Positions 26,659-35,776 of a stretch of 48,204 bases of DNA are shown here, piece by piece. The translations under genes and the position numbers were made by a program. A model generated the notes under the pieces. That model saw only the letters and a list, made by a program, of their open reading frames with translations. It ran no database searches and was not told the DNA's origin. How positions within the stretch are numbered: position 1 is the first letter of the stretch; every line of letters starts with the position of its first letter. The stretch is from IGN2 sp964639955 (lineage in GTDB: Bacteria > Bacteroidota > Ignavibacteria > Ignavibacteriales > Ignavibacteriaceae): contig CAZXGJ010000022.1 in assembly GCA_964639955.1 (NCBI GenBank), forward strand, positions 1 to 48,204, given 5' to 3'.

Positions 26659-28776
26659 TTATTTTGTAAGCACAAGCTTTCGGGATGCTACAAAACCAGC
26701 AGCTTCAATTTTATAAACATATACACCGCTTGATAATGACGCAGCATCGAACTGAACATCATAAACACCGGCATGCTGTATATTATTCACAAGAGTAGCC
26801 ACTTCTTCACCAAGTGTATTATAAACCGCAAGCTTAACAAATCCATCTTCAGGTATCGAATAACGGATTGTCGTAGCCGGATTGAACGGGTTGGGATAAT
26901 TCTGTTCAAGAGCATATACAACCGGAGCAGAAACTTCTACATTAACTTCTTTTGAATAACTGTAGGAGCCGTCCAAATCAATTTGTTTCAGCCTGTAAGA
27001 ATAAGAACCGGCATCGAGCTTGTTATCTGTAAAAGAATAAGTCTTTGTTTCGGTGGTTGTTCCAAAACCAGCAACATAACCTATTTTTTCCCAGCTCTGA
27101 CCTGCACTTCTTTCTATTTCAAATCCCTGGTTATTAGTTTCGGTTGCAGTAACCCAATTTAATTCAACATCGTTGTTAACCGCAGTTGCGGTAAAAGAAG
27201 TCAGTTCAACCGGAACAAGAGCAAAATCCAAAGCGGCAATTCTTGTCTGCCAGTTAAAACTGCCGGAAGAAGGCTGATACTGATTTACATACCAAAATAC
27301 TCTTGGCAGTGAAGGATCAACGGCCATCTGAGTGTAATCTCCCCAGCGCGTAAGACTTGTTTGCGCACCGCTGCCTGAGTGAATTGTTTCTTCGGTAACT
27401 GTCATTTGACCGAGAGGATCACTGCTTAATCTGCCGGTAAACCTTATTTGCGGATATATAGTTGAACTTGAAACAGAATAGCCAAGACAAATATCGCCGT
27501 TAGAGTTAATTGCAATACTGCCCATCCATCTTTCATGACCATCTGCGGGTGCGTAGGTACCTTGCTGATATAAAGACCATCCGCTGCCGGTATTCCGGAA
27601 TTCATACCATCGCATTCCGGCACGGCTGCTTCCTGCGTCAACTGTATGGCAGGTAACCATTGATTGATGCGAGCCAAAGTTTCTGTAATTCAGTCTGTTC
27701 ATAGTCATCTGGTCAAGGTCGTCGAGCAAAGTTCCTGTACCAAGTTGGGGAATTCCGTTCACACCCACAAAAGCATTTGTGGAAATAAATGTCGGACCTG
27801 TGAATGTGGAACTTCCCGGAGAAACCCAATTTACCGCAAATTGAAAAATATCAAATCCATCCGAACCACCATAAAAAGCATTATCATGAATCTGCCCGAA
27901 ATAATTCGGTGCGCCGCCGGGAGGTGTACCGCCATCATAATCGGAAGGCAACAGTGACCAGGTTGTAGCTGGCGAATTCAGGAATGATACCATCTGGGCT
28001 GTTGAACCGGTAAGCATCTGAGATCTTTCGAATGCTGCTACATATGTTCCATTAAAGTTTAATGAACCTGATGAAAAAGAATTAGCTGACATGTAATATC
28101 CATCCGGCCAGATTCCGAATTTCGGGTAATCGGGCATATGTGTAAATGTAAAACCGTACCGATGCCAGCTGCCTGTTGGATCGTTGGTTTGCGAAACTGC
28201 AGCTAAAATGTAGAATGGTCCGTTTGGAAAGTTCGGTAATGAAAATTGCGCTACAAACCATCGGTCAGCAACTTCATCATAAAGCACTATCGGGTCGCCA
28301 TCATTTAAGCTGGTAGACCAAGGACCAGGAAATCCCGACCAGATAGTTCCAAGATTTAAAGGACCCAGCAATGAGGTTCCGGTTTTATTCCAGATTTGAA
28401 ACCGGACGTTTACCATATGCATATAATGGTTTGGTCCAACATCGCCGCTGTTATCCGGAGGAGCATATCCGCTGGCGCCAACGCCATTCCAGCTTTGTGT
28501 AATTATGCTTAATCCGTTGCTTCCATCAAAATCCTGTAAACCCGGATCGTACTGATATTGATCTCCAAACCTGGATTCATTCAACATAAGTGGTATTATT
28601 CCACCTTCCCATGGTGTTGGATACAATGGTGCTTCCTGCATCTCTCTTAACGGTGGAGATGTGTCATGATATACATCCTGAGAAACTTCAGGAATAGGAC
28701 TTGTTGTGCTCTGACCAAAAGAAAAAGCTGCAGCAAAAATCAGAACAAACAAGAAAAGTGAAAGCGATTTTTTCAT
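26659..28776 (-). CDS. Secreted protein with T9SS sorting domain, 705 aa
   Basis: Signal peptide in the first 21 residues (…AAAFSFG). The body (about 25-515) has repeated Trp/Gly/Asp-rich beta segments (NNSGDVGPNHYMHMVN-like, GDPIVLYDEVADRWFVAQF) typical of a large propeller of unknown function. A fibronectin-like module (VPVELTSFTATAVNN … FEIERS … GFGTTTETKTYSF … YRLKQIDLDG) and the T9SS tail (LEQNYPNPFNPATTIRY … SSGVYVYKI … RKLVLTK) follow, nearly identical to the end of the upstream 945-aa protein. An AAGGAAG site precedes the ATG. It belongs to a run of three T9SS cargo genes on this strand, each with its own promoter-sized gap. Confidence 0.87.
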   Translation of the reverse strand: MKKSLSLFLFVLIFAAAFSFGQSTTSPIPEVSQDVYHDTSPPLREMQEAPLYPTPWEGGIIPLMLNESRFGDQYQYDPGLQDFDGSNGLSIITQSWNGVGASGYAPPDNSGDVGPNHYMHMVNVRFQIWNKTGTSLLGPLNLGTIWSGFPGPWSTSLNDGDPIVLYDEVADRWFVAQFSLPNFPNGPFYILAAVSQTNDPTGSWHRYGFTFTHMPDYPKFGIWPDGYYMSANSFSSGSLNFNGTYVAAFERSQMLTGSTAQMVSFLNSPATTWSLLPSDYDGGTPPGGAPNYFGQIHDNAFYGGSDGFDIFQFAVNWVSPGSSTFTGPTFISTNAFVGVNGIPQLGTGTLLDDLDQMTMNRLNYRNFGSHQSMVTCHTVDAGSSRAGMRWYEFRNTGSGWSLYQQGTYAPADGHERWMGSIAINSNGDICLGYSVSSSTIYPQIRFTGRLSSDPLGQMTVTEETIHSGSGAQTSLTRWGDYTQMAVDPSLPRVFWYVNQYQPSSGSFNWQTRIAALDFALVPVELTSFTATAVNNDVELNWVTATETNNQGFEIERSAGQSWEKIGYVAGFGTTTETKTYSFTDNKLDAGSYSYRLKQIDLDGSYSYSKEVNVEVSAPVVYALEQNYPNPFNPATTIRYSIPEDGFVKLAVYNTLGEEVATLVNNIQHAGVYDVQFDAASLSSGVYVYKIEAAGFVASRKLVLTK

Positions 28777-28849
28777 ATTTCTTCCTTATAGTTAGTGAAT
28801 GTTGAGTTAATTGTTATCATCCAAAAAAAATTTTCTTATTTTAAATTTA

Positions 28850-30154
28850 TTAACGAAGAATTACCATTTTTTTCATATCTCTGAAACCAGCGGTTTCTAA
28901 ACTGTAGAAATAAACGCCTCCCGAAAGATTTTCAGCTTTAAATTTTATTTCATAGCTGCCGGCTTCCTGATAGCTGTTAACAAGCTTTGCAATCTCCTGA
29001 CCTAATAAATTAAAAACCGAAAGTTTGATAAAACTATCATTCGGAAGAAAATATTTTAAATTAGTTTCGGGATTGAAAGGATTCGGATAATTCTGGTATA
29101 GCTTGAACTCACTTAAAATTAATTCTTCCTGTAGGTTTACATTGATTACATTCTGCGGTTGAAATTTTATTATAGCTCCTTCGCCGCCAACGCCGAAGCC
29201 GTGCATTGTATCAGGGAAAGTGATATCATAAATAATGGTGCTGTCGGGGCTAACTGTTGGATGCCAGGTTACACCTGAATCGAAACTGTAAATTAATTTT
29301 TTCTCTCCTCCCAGAGGCGCCCAGGCTTCATAGTTAGTTCTGAAATCAATATCCCAGGCTACTCCGCTTATTCCAATATATTCAAAGTCCCAGTTCAAAC
29401 CGCTGTCGGAAGTATTCATTATTCCAACACCAAAACCGAGCGGTTCAAAATCTCCCCCCACACCAATAACATTTAAAGAATCTTTTATGTAAAGTTTATA
29501 AACCGGTTCAGGAGCAACATTCGAAGTATCAATTACATGCCAGTTATTGCCGCCATTAGTTGTAAGCCATATTATTCCGCAGCAATCAACAACTCCGCCA
29601 GAAGCAACGCCAAAATCCGAATTAAAAAACTGAATATCGTAAACCGGGAAGGAAGCAAAAGCTGAGGAATCAATATCTGCAGGAAACCAGCTTAGCCCTC
29701 CGTCAGTAGTTCTAAGAATTGGTGTCTGTTTGCCGCCCATCCAACCGTTCAAAGAATCCTGAAAAAATAAACTCTGAGCAAAAATAGTTTCAATCGGAGC
29801 AGAAGGGCTTATCCAGTTTTCACCACCATCGGTAGTTTTTAACAAGTAAGTTCCGTAAGGTGAGCTGGTAACTTCCAGAGCTGACGCAAAGCCTGTGTTT
29901 CTATTTAAAAAGAATAAATCTGTAATTCTGTTATGGTTATTGCTGTTTTGAATTGCCCAGTTTAACCCGCCATCTGTTGTGTGGATTATCGTGCCGGAAT
30001 CTCCTGCTGCCCAGCCGTACAAGCTGTCAGTAAAGAAGATTGAATTAAGAAAGTTATCTGTCGGACTCTGCACCATTTTCCAAGTTCCCTGAGAATAAAG
30101 ATTTATTTGTAAAAGTGAAATAATAGTTAAAAAGATATAATCATTTTTTTTCAT
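28850..30154 (-). CDS. Ycf48-like propeller protein with T9SS sorting domain, 434 aa
   Basis: The ATG at 30154 (MKKNDYIFLTIISLLQ) is preferred to an upstream TTG at 30184 because AGGT lies just before it and a signal peptide (…NLYSQG) then begins at the first residue. Six or more propeller repeats follow, each like F-F-T-D-S-L-Y-G-W-A-A-G and H-T-T-D-G-G-L-N-W; two cysteines (VDCCGI) sit mid-protein. The T9SS tail reads LYQNYPNPFNPETNLKYFL … GGVYFYSL … KKMVILR. The Ycf48 repeat is named after a photosystem assembly factor, but here it is a generic secreted propeller. No strong terminator is seen in the 73 bases before the next gene. Confidence 0.86.
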   Translation of the reverse strand: MKKNDYIFLTIISLLQINLYSQGTWKMVQSPTDNFLNSIFFTDSLYGWAAGDSGTIIHTTDGGLNWAIQNSNNHNRITDLFFLNRNTGFASALEVTSSPYGTYLLKTTDGGENWISPSAPIETIFAQSLFFQDSLNGWMGGKQTPILRTTDGGLSWFPADIDSSAFASFPVYDIQFFNSDFGVASGGVVDCCGIIWLTTNGGNNWHVIDTSNVAPEPVYKLYIKDSLNVIGVGGDFEPLGFGVGIMNTSDSGLNWDFEYIGISGVAWDIDFRTNYEAWAPLGGEKKLIYSFDSGVTWHPTVSPDSTIIYDITFPDTMHGFGVGGEGAIIKFQPQNVINVNLQEELILSEFKLYQNYPNPFNPETNLKYFLPNDSFIKLSVFNLLGQEIAKLVNSYQEAGSYEIKFKAENLSGGVYFYSLETAGFRDMKKMVILR

Positions 30155-30494
30155 TAACCTGGATAAGCAAATAACTGAACTCAATTAGTTATTAAACAGA
30201 GCAGCATTTTTACTTGATTTGAATTAACAACAGCAGGTTTTTAACCTGGAAGGAAAAATCAGTTTGTTTAATTATCATTAACTTAATACAAAATTTTAAT
30301 TTTCATTTGAATAAATTCCAACCAGTATTTTAATATCGTAAATAGATTTAGTTTAAATTGTCTCCAATATTAATTCAAACATAAGTACTTCAGGTTTTAT
30401 TTCATAATCCTGCAAGCTGTATTACTTTAAAAAAATTATTAAGTATTTTTATCAGAGCTTTAATAAATAGTAATCAATTTGCCTGCTAATCCCG
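30155..30494. other. Divergent intergenic region
   Basis: About 340 AT-rich bases between a minus-strand and a plus-strand unit, so both promoters should be here. The only clear structure is a perfect hairpin, CAGGTT (30234-30239) with AACCTG (30243-30248). No gene is seen. Confidence 0.5.
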
Positions 30495-31571
30495 ATGATG
30501 TTCATAATAATACCAATAATCATACTAATTATATTGAACCTGATTATAATTGTTTTGCTCGGGAAATTGGCTAAAAGTAGTAAAAAGGATAGTGACTTTG
30601 TAAATATTTCCATCATCATTGCGGCCAGAAACGAACTGGATAACATTCATTCGCTGATAAGCTCACTACTTAATCTTGATTACCCTTCGGAGTTGTTCGA
30701 AGTAATTATTGTGGATGATAATTCTACAGATAATACATTTGAAGAATTGAAAGCCAATGCCGGCAGGTTTAATAATTTACAAATCATCAGATTGAACACA
30801 GTTGCAAAGACCGGCAAAAGGGATGCCCTGACATTGGGAATCCAAAATGCAAAATATCCGCATATACTCATTACGGATGCAGATTGTAATCCTGAGCCCG
30901 GCTGGCTGAAAGCTTACTCCGGTAAATTTCATTCCGGCAACAATTTACTTTTTGGTATAGCACCCTACTATCAAACAAAAAGCATAATAAATAAAATTTC
31001 CTGTTTTGAAAATTTAAGAAGTAGCTTGTTATCTTTTTCTTTTGTTTCAGCCGGCTTACCTTATTCAGCGGCTGCAAGAAATTTCGGGTATACTAAAAAA
31101 GCATTTGAATCTATCGGCGGTTACACAAACACAACCGATACAATTAGTGGGGATGATGATCTGCTGATTAGAGAAGCAGTAAAGAAAAAACTAAAAATTG
31201 CAGCAGTAATAGAGCATGGATCATTCGTTTACTCACGAAGCAAAGAATCTCTCAAGGAATACCTTAACCAAAGGGCAAGACATACGCAGACATCAGCCCA
31301 TTATTTACTGAAGCATAAATTGCTGCTAGGAACCTGGCATCTTGTGAACCTGTGTTTTGTGCTTTCGATATTTTTGATGGTATTAAATCCGATGGCCGGG
31401 ATTTTATTTGCAGCAAAATTGATAATAGATTCGGCAGTTGTTAAATTAAATGAAAAACATTTCGGTTATCGCTTCAATTATTTTGAAATCATTCTGCTGC
31501 AGCTCATTTATGAAGTGCTGCTGGTTATGCATTTCTTCAACTCCAGATTTATGAAAGTTAAATGGAAATAA
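30495..31571 (+). CDS. Membrane-anchored family 2 glycosyltransferase, 358 aa
   Basis: One N-terminal membrane helix (about 3-22), a GT-A domain with VDDNSTD (DDN at 74-76, nucleotide-sugar binding), TDADC (DAD 128-130, metal site), SGDDDLL (219-222, base region) and NQRARH (259-263, a variant of QxxRW). Two further hydrophobic segments (about 275-310 and 325-350) end the chain. The motif set is that of processive GT2 enzymes making polysaccharides or lipid-linked sugars at the inner membrane; acceptor unknown. It overlaps the following methyltransferase gene by 10 bases, so the two are translationally coupled. There is no clear ribosome site before the double ATG. Confidence 0.88.
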   Translation: MMFIIIPIIILIILNLIIIVLLGKLAKSSKKDSDFVNISIIIAARNELDNIHSLISSLLNLDYPSELFEVIIVDDNSTDNTFEELKANAGRFNNLQIIRLNTVAKTGKRDALTLGIQNAKYPHILITDADCNPEPGWLKAYSGKFHSGNNLLFGIAPYYQTKSIINKISCFENLRSSLLSFSFVSAGLPYSAAARNFGYTKKAFESIGGYTNTTDTISGDDDLLIREAVKKKLKIAAVIEHGSFVYSRSKESLKEYLNQRARHTQTSAHYLLKHKLLLGTWHLVNLCFVLSIFLMVLNPMAGILFAAKLIIDSAVVKLNEKHFGYRFNYFEIILLQLIYEVLLVMHFFNSRFMKVKWK

Positions 31572-32383
31572 AATCAGGCATACCGGTTGAGTATGATGCA
31601 ACTCATCCTAACTCTAAGAGATGGAAGCGTGCAAGGGAAATATCTGTTTACAGGGCTGAATTTGTAAAGTCACTGGTTTCAAATTTTATCGAATGCAGAA
31701 ATCTTAAAATACTCGATATAGGATCGGGCACTGGAGCAACGGCAAAATTATTTGCAGAGCAAAACTTTGTCATAAGCCTCGAGAAAAAAATTGATATGCT
31801 GGAACTGCAGTCTGTTTCCGGTTCGCTTTTTCCTGTTGCCGGTGATGCCGTTAACATTCCTTTTAAGAAAAATTATTTTAACCTGATTATTCTGCAGGAT
31901 AGTATAGAGCATTTAATATTGGAAAATTATTTCTTCGATCAGCTTTATAATATTCTTGCTTTAGGCGGTATCATTTACCTGAGCACACCTAACAAACTTT
32001 CGCTGATAAATTTTATCGCCGATCCGCACTGGGGGCTGCCGGTTGTTTCCATCTTAAAAAGAAAACAAATTAAGCAGTATTTTTTAAAGTATTTCAGAAA
32101 GAAAGATTATAACAGAGAAGATATTGCAGAGTTACTATCTTTAAATTATCTGATGAATAAGGCTGCAGGTAAATTTGAACTTTTTATTAATACAAATTAT
32201 GCTGTCGCAGAATTGATGAATGGAAATGAAGGACTTATCTGGAGTGATTTTCATATCGGGCTTTTAAAATTCATTAACAAACTCGGTCTCGGCAATATTA
32301 TAATTAAACTTGCGAATGATAAAACCGGGTTACTAAACCGATTTATTACACCAACATTTTATTTAATTTTACAAAAGAAATAG
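31562..32383 (+). CDS. Class I SAM-dependent methyltransferase, 273 aa
   Basis: Residues 50-58 carry the SAM-binding motif I, ILDIGSGTG. An acidic residue near the end of strand 2 (SLEKKIDML), then AGDAVNIPF (motif II region) and LQDSIEHL (motif post-II) follow: the Methyltransf_11-type layout. The C-terminal ~110 residues are more variable. It starts inside the end of the glycosyltransferase gene, so its substrate is probably a sugar or lipid made by that pathway (inference). Confidence 0.85.
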   Translation: MEIKSGIPVEYDATHPNSKRWKRAREISVYRAEFVKSLVSNFIECRNLKILDIGSGTGATAKLFAEQNFVISLEKKIDMLELQSVSGSLFPVAGDAVNIPFKKNYFNLIILQDSIEHLILENYFFDQLYNILALGGIIYLSTPNKLSLINFIADPHWGLPVVSILKRKQIKQYFLKYFRKKDYNREDIAELLSLNYLMNKAAGKFELFINTNYAVAELMNGNEGLIWSDFHIGLLKFINKLGLGNIIIKLANDKTGLLNRFITPTFYLILQKK

Positions 32384-32482
32384 TTAACTATAATTTGGCA
32401 ACAAATCTCTGCAGATTTTGATGTACGATTTGGTAAATTAAGTTAATTAAAATATGTAATTATATTATTCCTGAACCAAGAC

Positions 32483-32872
32483 ATGGATTACAAAAGTTTA
32501 GTCGCAGCAGCAATAGAAGCAAAGAGCAAGGCATATCCGAAATACTCAAAGTTTTTTGTGGGTGCCGCACTGCTCACTGAGGGGAATAAAATTTACAACG
32601 GCTGCAACATTGAATCGAGCTCTTACAGTCTTACGATTTGCGCAGAAAGAACTGCAATATTTAAAGCAATTTCAGAAGGAGAAAGAAAATTTAAGGCAAT
32701 TGCAGTTGCAGGCGATACTGAAGATTTTATTTCACCATGCGGTGCCTGCAGGCAGGTGATTTCAGATCTTTGCGGAGAAATTGATGTAATAATGGTTAAC
32801 TCCAAAGGTGATTACGTCGTTAAAAAAACTTCGGAGCTTCTGCCTTTTGCTTTTAGAGATGAAAATCTTTAA
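32483..32872 (+). CDS. cdd: Cytidine deaminase
   Basis: 129 aa, normal size for the tetrameric form. It converts cytidine and deoxycytidine to uridine and deoxyuridine. Zinc site: CAE (Cys53, catalytic Glu55) and PCGAC (Cys86, Cys89). Substrate-side residues include the NIESSSYSLTICAER segment. It is the first gene of a nucleoside-salvage run (cdd, tdk, nupC, purine phosphorylase) with gaps of 37, 8 and 0 bases. Confidence 0.96.
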   Translation: MDYKSLVAAAIEAKSKAYPKYSKFFVGAALLTEGNKIYNGCNIESSSYSLTICAERTAIFKAISEGERKFKAIAVAGDTEDFISPCGACRQVISDLCGEIDVIMVNSKGDYVVKKTSELLPFAFRDENL

Positions 32873-32909
32873 AAAAATAATTTTTGAATTTTTACTTTTT
32901 ACTTAACTT

Positions 32910-33488
32910 ATGACTGACATTCCCCCTCATCAGCTTCCGAAAGATACCGGCTGGGTAGAAGTTATAACCGGCTGCATGTTCAGCGGTAAAACTGAAGAGC
33001 TTATACGACGTTTAAGAAGAGCACAGATTGCAAAACAAAATGTAGTAATCTTTAAACCGAAAATAGATAACCGGTATTCTGCAAACTCAATTGTATCGCA
33101 CAACGAGCAGTCTCTTCCCTCAATAATCATTTCGGAAGCTGAAGAAATATTCCATCTGTCAAACGATGCACAGGTAATAGGCATTGATGAAGCACAATTT
33201 TTTGATGAAAAGTTAGTAGAAGTCTGTAACCAGCTGGCAAATACAGGCAAACGAATTATTGTTTCAGGCTTGGATCAGGATTACCGGGGGATTCCGTTCG
33301 ACCCTATGCCGGGCTTGCTTGCAACAGCCGAATATATTACCAAGCAGCTTGCCATTTGTGTTGTATGCGGAAACCCCGCCGATAAAACTCAGAGGAAAAC
33401 TTTATCATCGGAAAGAGTTGTGGTTGGAGCAGCCGATATTTATGAAGCCCGCTGCCGCAAGTGTCACTATATACCAAACGAAAACTGA
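32910..33488 (+). CDS. tdk: Thymidine kinase
   Basis: 192 aa, type II. P-loop GCMFSGKT (21-28), Walker B with DEAQFF (93-98; Glu94 in the catalytic position), the lasso-like C-terminal region, and structural zinc cysteines Cys150, Cys153, Cys182 and Cys185. It phosphorylates thymidine and deoxyuridine, the latter being the product of the upstream deaminase. No obvious Shine-Dalgarno precedes the ATG, which is 37 bases after cdd. Confidence 0.96.
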   Translation: MTDIPPHQLPKDTGWVEVITGCMFSGKTEELIRRLRRAQIAKQNVVIFKPKIDNRYSANSIVSHNEQSLPSIIISEAEEIFHLSNDAQVIGIDEAQFFDEKLVEVCNQLANTGKRIIVSGLDQDYRGIPFDPMPGLLATAEYITKQLAICVVCGNPADKTQRKTLSSERVVVGAADIYEARCRKCHYIPNEN

Positions 33489-33496
33489 ATTTATTT

Positions 33497-34852
33497 ATGG
33501 ACATTGTTTCTGTTTTAAGAGGTTTAATTGGTGTAGCCCTGCTGCTAGGCATATCTTTTATTCTTTCGAACAACAAATCCAGAATAAACTGGCGGCTTGT
33601 TATAAGCGGTCTGGCACTTCAGTTTGTTTTTGCAGTCCTTATTTTAAAAGGTGAAGAGCTCCGCTCGATTTTCTTTGTTCTCGCCTGGCCAAAAGACGTT
33701 TTCAACTGGATAAGCTATTTCTTTGTTCTGGTGCTAAACTTCACATCAGAAGGAGCAAAATTTGTCTTCGGGGATCTGGCAAAACCTCCGGGAGCTGAAG
33801 GAAGTCTGGGTTCCTTTTTTGCTTTTCAGGTGCTGCCCACTATAATATTCTTTGCCAGTTTAATGTCAGTTCTTTATTACCTCGGAATAATGCAACTGAT
33901 TGTAAAAGCAATGGCATGGATAATGGCTAAAACTCTTGGCACAAGCGGTGCAGAATCACTTTCGAACTCTGCAAATATATTTGTGGGACAAACCGAAGCA
34001 CCATTGATGATTAAACCTTTCCTGAAAGACCTTACAAGTAGTGAACTTCTGACTGTTATGGTGGGAGGAATGGCAACAATTGCAGGAGGTGTTTTGGCTG
34101 CATATATCCAGATTCTGGGTTCAGCTTACGCAATTAAAAACGGAATACCTCTTCAACAGGCGCAGCAGCTTTTCGCAACACACTTGCTCGGGGCAAGTGT
34201 AATGGCTGCACCGGCAGCAATTGTTATCTCGAAAATTATGTTTCCTGAAACCGGTGACCCCGTTACAAAAGGAACAGTTAAAACAGCGGTTGAAAAAAAT
34301 GCAGCTAATGTAATTGAAGCGGCAGCAAATGGTGCGGCAGATGGATGGAAACTCGCAATAAATGTCGGGGCAATGCTTCTTGCATTTATTGCGATAATTG
34401 CTCTCATAAATTACCTGCTTAACGGTTTGGGAGATTTGGTAAATCTGAATGAATCATTAACAAAAAATTTCGGTCAGCCTCTTAGCTTCCAATTAATTAT
34501 TGGCCTTGTTTTACAGTTTATCGCTTTTGGAATCGGTGTTCCCTGGCAGGATGCGTTAAACTTTGGAAGCCTGCTCGGTGTAAAAATTGTACTTAATGAA
34601 TTTGTAGCATATACAGAAATGGGCTCACTTGTAGAAATGGGAAAGTTAATAAGTGAAAAAAGTATTCTTATGCTTACTTATGCTCTTTGCGGATTCGCCA
34701 ATTTCAGTTCCATTGCCATACAGATAGGAGGAATTGGTCCGCTGGCGCCCGGCCGGAAATCCGAAATTGCAAGCCTTGGAATAAAAGCCGTTACCGGAGG
34801 AGTGCTTGCAACATTAATGACTGCTACACTTGCCGGACTGCTTTTCAGTTGA
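33497..34852 (+). CDS. nupC: Concentrative nucleoside transporter (NupC/CNT family)
   Basis: 451 aa from the ATG at 33497, 8 bases after tdk; an earlier in-frame GTG inside tdk is unlikely because the homologous part starts at MDIVSVLRG. About ten membrane segments. The CNT signature FVGQTEAPLMIKP (Gln165, Thr166, Glu167) and, later, NEFVAYTEM and CGFANFSSIAIQ provide nucleoside-contact residues equivalent to those in the Vibrio CNT structure. It imports nucleosides with H+ or Na+. Its stop codon touches the ATG of the phosphorylase gene. Confidence 0.94.
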   Translation: MDIVSVLRGLIGVALLLGISFILSNNKSRINWRLVISGLALQFVFAVLILKGEELRSIFFVLAWPKDVFNWISYFFVLVLNFTSEGAKFVFGDLAKPPGAEGSLGSFFAFQVLPTIIFFASLMSVLYYLGIMQLIVKAMAWIMAKTLGTSGAESLSNSANIFVGQTEAPLMIKPFLKDLTSSELLTVMVGGMATIAGGVLAAYIQILGSAYAIKNGIPLQQAQQLFATHLLGASVMAAPAAIVISKIMFPETGDPVTKGTVKTAVEKNAANVIEAAANGAADGWKLAINVGAMLLAFIAIIALINYLLNGLGDLVNLNESLTKNFGQPLSFQLIIGLVLQFIAFGIGVPWQDALNFGSLLGVKIVLNEFVAYTEMGSLVEMGKLISEKSILMLTYALCGFANFSSIAIQIGGIGPLAPGRKSEIASLGIKAVTGGVLATLMTATLAGLLFS

Positions 34853-35671
34853 ATGATCGATCTTAATTTTAAATATGAACAACTTATAAAGGTAATTCAG
34901 ACCGAAGCACCTTTCACTCCTGAAATTTCTATCGTACTCGGCAGCGGACTTGGTGAATTTACAGAATCAATTCAAACAAAAAAATCATTTTCACCAGACA
35001 GATTGCCTGGCTATCCGCTTTCTTTGGTAGAAGGACACTCAAGCCGGGTTGTATTTGCAACACTGCACGGGAAAAAGCTGCTGGTATTCAGCGGCAGGTT
35101 TCATTTTTACGAAGGATTTCCTTTAAGTGAATGTATTCTCCCGGTATTTATTACAGAAAAAACCGGATGCAAAAAAATTATTTTAACAAACGCTGCAGGA
35201 GGTATTAATCCGGATTTTTTGCCTGGCGATCTTATGCTGGCTGATTCATTCATTGCTATCGGATTAAAAAAAGAATTAACAGAATTAATCGGGCTGGCTT
35301 CGTTAGAAAAAAGAAATCTTTTTAACTGTCCATCCATAAAACTCAATGAGCTTATCAGGCAATGTGCAGGTAAAGAAAAAATTGATTTGAAAAGCGGAGT
35401 CTATTATTACACAAAGGGTCCTGCATACGAAACTCCTGCAGAAATAAAATTTATAAAAAAATTTGGAGGAGATGCAGTTGGAATGTCAACCGTACACGAA
35501 GCAGTTTATGCGGCAAATCTTGGTCTGGAAATTTCTGCCATCTCCTGTATAACCAACCTTGCCGCAGGAATTTCGCCCGAAAAACTTTACCACGACGAAG
35601 TAAAGAAGACAGCAGCAAAAGTTATGAGCAAGTTCAGCACACTTCTTAAAAGAGTTGTTTTGGAGCTGTAA
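34853..35671 (+). CDS. punA: Purine-nucleoside phosphorylase (trimeric, inosine/guanosine type)
   Basis: 272 aa. IVLGSGLG (27-34) and GRFHFYEG (81-88) form the phosphate and sugar sites. Glu193 (in AYETPAE), Met211 (in VGMSTVHE) and Asn235 (in CITNLAAG) have the same spacing as Glu201, Met219 and Asn243 of human PNP, which marks the 6-oxopurine-specific class. It splits inosine and guanosine to base and ribose-1-phosphate, completing the salvage operon after NupC uptake. The ATG follows the nupC stop directly. Confidence 0.93.
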   Translation: MIDLNFKYEQLIKVIQTEAPFTPEISIVLGSGLGEFTESIQTKKSFSPDRLPGYPLSLVEGHSSRVVFATLHGKKLLVFSGRFHFYEGFPLSECILPVFITEKTGCKKIILTNAAGGINPDFLPGDLMLADSFIAIGLKKELTELIGLASLEKRNLFNCPSIKLNELIRQCAGKEKIDLKSGVYYYTKGPAYETPAEIKFIKKFGGDAVGMSTVHEAVYAANLGLEISAISCITNLAAGISPEKLYHDEVKKTAAKVMSKFSTLLKRVVLEL

Positions 35672-35697
35672 GCCTGAGCAATTATCTATCATTTTTA

Positions 35698-35728
35698 TTG
35701 ACTTTCTAAACGTTAAGCCCTAATTTTG
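35698..35728 (+). promoter_or_regulatory. Bacteroidota-type promoter for secD-secF
   Basis: TTG (35698-35700), 20 bases, then TAATTTTG (35721-35728), a perfect match to the -7 consensus TAnnTTTG. It lies 49 bases before the secD ATG. Confidence 0.6.
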
Positions 35729-35776
35729 GCAGTTCATTTTCAATTTATCCATTTTATTAAAGACAAATAATTTTTT

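Noticed and set aside
30155..30184. Upstream TTG start for the Ycf48-like T9SS protein
   Set aside because: Would put ten extra residues before the signal peptide; the ATG at 30154 has the better ribosome site.
33259..33654. Plus-strand 131-codon frame across the tdk/nupC junction
   Set aside because: Out of frame with both well-supported genes; Cys/Arg-rich shadow composition.
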